Of a stretch of 8,115 nucleotides of DNA, positions 6,065-8,115 are shown piece after piece. A program made the translations under genes and the position numbers. A model generated the notes under the pieces. That model worked only from the letters and a program-made list of their open reading frames with translations, searched no databases and was not told where the DNA came from. The stretch spans positions 1-8,115 of the forward strand of contig CAIMFE010000220.1 in NCBI GenBank assembly GCA_903840235.1, written 5' to 3'. The stretch's first letter is position 1. Each line of letters starts with the position of its first letter. Source of the DNA: an uncultured Opitutia bacterium (GTDB taxonomy: Bacteria > Verrucomicrobiota > Verrucomicrobiia > Opitutales > UBA953).

Positions 6065-8115
6065 GCTTGGGGTTCTTTACGATCTCCAGTGAGAACTTTG
6101 AAGAAGAGTGGGATAAATAATGTCGCGAGGAAGGTATCGATAATCATTCCTCCAAAAACTCCCGTGCCCATCGAGCGACGAGCCCCTGCGCCTGCACCAG
6201 CAGCGATGACGAGTGGAATCACACCGAGAACGAAAGCCATAGACGTCATCACCAGCGGACGGAATCGAACTTTAGCCGCCTCTGCCGCCGCTTCCGCAGC
6301 GGATTTACCGGCATCACGGGCAAAGACCGCGAACTCCACAATCAGAATAGCGTTCTTAGCCGCCAATCCAATCAGCGTTACTAATCCGATTTGGAAATAA
6401 ATATCATTAGCCATTCCTCGCGCAAATATAGCAAGTAGAGCACCCATCAAAGCGAATGGAATAGTAAAGATTACGCCAATCGGCAGGGACCACTTTTCGT
6501 AAAGCGCTGCTAAAATTAAAAATACCATCAGCAGGGCCATCGCAAACGCTGGTACCGCGGAAGTGGCCGTGCGTTTCTCCTGATACGCCTGAGCGGTCCA
6601 ATCCAATTCATAACCTTCAGGTAAAGTCGCTTCGGCGATTTGTTCGACGACATCGAGAGCGTGACTCGAACTCACTCCTGGCGCAGCACTACCAATCACG
6701 CGTGAAGATAAAAATCCTTTATAACGATCCAACTGTTCTGCACCCGAAGTGGATTTAATTTTTACGAGCGTCGAAAGTGGTATCATCGTTCCGTCTTTGG
6801 CTCGCACGTGAACGTGCGCAATATCCTCAGGTGACATTCGCTTATCGGGCTCGGCCTGCATTAACACGCGATAGGTGCGACCCGAACGATTAAAGTCATT
6901 TACATAAACCGATCCAATGGTCGCCTGCAGCGCATCATAAATATCGGATAAATTAATACCCAGAGCCGCAGCTCTGACTTGATCCACTTCCGTTAAATAC
7001 TGAGGAACGTTTGTACGGAAAAATGAATTTATGCCCGTTAATTCAGGGTTTTTACGCAACTCAGCTAATAACTTTTCCGTTACCTGACCGAGTTTGGCAA
7101 TGCTGTCGTCATCTCTAGCTTGTAAGTAAAACTCAAAGCCACCTGCCGTACCAATACCTCGAATAGGTGGAGGATTAAATACCATACACATGCCTTGTGG
7201 ATATTTCATACCGACACCGGAAAATACTCGCGAAAGTTCATCAGCACTTTTATCGCGCACCGACCAATCCTTGAGTGGCAAGAACATCGTACCCGAATTA
7301 GTTTTTTCTCCACCACCAATTAAATCGAATCCACTTATGGCAAAAACGTGACTAACCGCAGGCTTGTCAGTAGGAACAACTAAGAAATCTGGCACCAGTT
7401 TGGCCATGTACTCACGTGTACGCGTCACGCTTGCACCATCCGGCAAGGATACGCTCGCCACGAGATAACCTTGGTCTTCTACCGGCAAGAAACTGCGTGG
7501 AATTACTTTTATCAGTACGAAGTTAATTCCAATGATGAGGAAGAAAATGGCAAAGCCGGTGATTGGACGTGCGAGCAACCAACGAACCGTGCGATCGTGC
7601 CAACCAGCCACGGCTTTAAACATTTTTTCAAACCAAAGTAAAAATCCGCTTTTTTCGTGATTGGTCTTAGGCTTTAAAATCATCACACAGAGTGCAGGCG
7701 TCAGAGTCAGTGCGACGAATCCTGAAATCGTAACGGCGACTGCCACCGTCACCGCAAACTGTCGATAAAGTGCACCCGCAATGCCGCCCAAGAAAGCAAC
7801 GGGAAGGAATACCGAGACGAGAACTAAAACAATGGCGATAATTGCACCCGACACTTCACGAATGGATTCAATCGCTGCATCAAAGGGAGTCATCCCCTGC
7901 TCCTCCATTAAACGTTCTATATTTTCTAGAACGACAATGGCATCATCCACGACGATACCAATTGCGATAACCATCGCGAAAAGGGTCAGTGTATTAATAC
8001 CAAAACCGAAGACCCATAAGCCAGCAAAGGTTCCAATCAGTGAAACCGGTACAGCAATTAAAGGAATGAGTGTCGCGCGCCAGCTTCCTAAGAATAAAAA
8101 TAATACTAAAACAAC
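6061..8115 (-). CDS. RND multidrug efflux pump subunit, HAE1 (AcrB/MexB-like), N-terminus beyond window
   Basis: The reading frame is open from the right edge to TGA at 6063-6061, giving 684 residues. The first 47 (VVLVLFLFLGSWRATLIPLI...) match AcrB from about residue 340, so roughly a third of the protein is missing. An internal Met at 7974 is not the start. The proton-relay residues are present: Asp-Asp in GIVVDDAIVVLEN (partial residues 57-58) and Lys in GLAAKNAILIVEF (residue 587, bases 6355-6357). The order is helices TM2-TM6, the TM7 helix near 188-202, a large second periplasmic domain starting near SFLPVEDQGY, then TM8-TM12 ending in IPLFFKVLTGDRKEPQA. The HAE1 class (drug or lipophilic compounds) is favoured over heavy-metal RND because of this AcrB-like sequence. 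The gene couples to the outer-membrane channel gene downstream. An adaptor (MFP) gene probably lies upstream, outside the window. Confidence 0.96.
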   Translation of the reverse strand, partial: VVLVLFLFLGSWRATLIPLIAVPVSLIGTFAGLWVFGFGINTLTLFAMVIAIGIVVDDAIVVLENIERLMEEQGMTPFDAAIESIREVSGAIIAIVLVLVSVFLPVAFLGGIAGALYRQFAVTVAVAVTISGFVALTLTPALCVMILKPKTNHEKSGFLLWFEKMFKAVAGWHDRTVRWLLARPITGFAIFFLIIGINFVLIKVIPRSFLPVEDQGYLVASVSLPDGASVTRTREYMAKLVPDFLVVPTDKPAVSHVFAISGFDLIGGGEKTNSGTMFLPLKDWSVRDKSADELSRVFSGVGMKYPQGMCMVFNPPPIRGIGTAGGFEFYLQARDDDSIAKLGQVTEKLLAELRKNPELTGINSFFRTNVPQYLTEVDQVRAAALGINLSDIYDALQATIGSVYVNDFNRSGRTYRVLMQAEPDKRMSPEDIAHVHVRAKDGTMIPLSTLVKIKSTSGAEQLDRYKGFLSSRVIGSAAPGVSSSHALDVVEQIAEATLPEGYELDWTAQAYQEKRTATSAVPAFAMALLMVFLILAALYEKWSLPIGVIFTIPFALMGALLAIFARGMANDIYFQIGLVTLIGLAAKNAILIVEFAVFARDAGKSAAEAAAEAAKVRFRPLVMTSMAFVLGVIPLVIAAGAGAGARRSMGTGVFGGMIIDTFLATLFIPLFFKVLTGDRKEPQA

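Noticed and set aside
6089..6400. Plus-strand open frame of 103 codons
   Set aside because: It lies fully antisense to the conserved C-terminal membrane region of the RND pump, and its Ala/Pro/Thr-rich translation is what the reverse of such helices gives.
7972..7974. Internal ATG as the start of the RND gene
   Set aside because: The same frame continues upstream to the right edge with clear AcrB-like sequence, so this Met is internal and the gene is simply cut by the window.

Overview
All seven recognisable genes in this window read on the minus strand, so transcription runs from the right edge to the left edge. The window suggests a Gram-negative bacterium of the Verrucomicrobiota or a close relative. 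The main reason is the left half: a tandem set of four small proteins with prepilin leaders whose order and sequence character match the 'Verru_Chthon cassette' pseudopilins (protein families named after Verrucomicrobium and Chthoniobacter). An outer-membrane lipoprotein channel and a tripartite RND pump confirm a two-membrane cell. Base composition is moderate and even across the window. I see no insertion sequence, RNA gene, CRISPR array or other sign of recent transfer.

Right half, 8115 down to 3203: a partial HAE1-type RND pump (its N-terminal third lies beyond the right edge) overlaps by 4 nt (ATGA) with a NodT/OprM-type outer-membrane efflux lipoprotein. About 45-54 nt later comes a putative Na+/H+ antiporter of the ion-transporter superfamily. 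The antiporter start region carries a perfect 9-bp-arm AT-rich palindrome. A stem-loop with a T-rich tail (3150-3174) follows the antiporter and probably ends this transcription unit. The periplasmic adaptor normally needed by such a pump is not in the window and would be expected upstream, to the right.

Left half, 3099 down to 1: four pseudopilin genes are packed with overlaps of 4, 1 and 4 nt (GTGA, TAATG, ATGA), which implies one tightly coupled operon. In transcription order they resemble GspG-, GspH-, GspI- and GspJ-like proteins, the same order as the pseudopilins of a type II secretion operon. In cassette naming the last three correspond to proteins D, B and C. The last gene runs off the left edge. 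The next gene is predicted to be the large cassette protein A. The proteins probably enter the inner membrane, have their leaders cut by a prepilin peptidase encoded elsewhere, and form a pseudopilus or a tip complex. No assembly ATPase, platform protein or secretin is visible, so their substrate and function are open.
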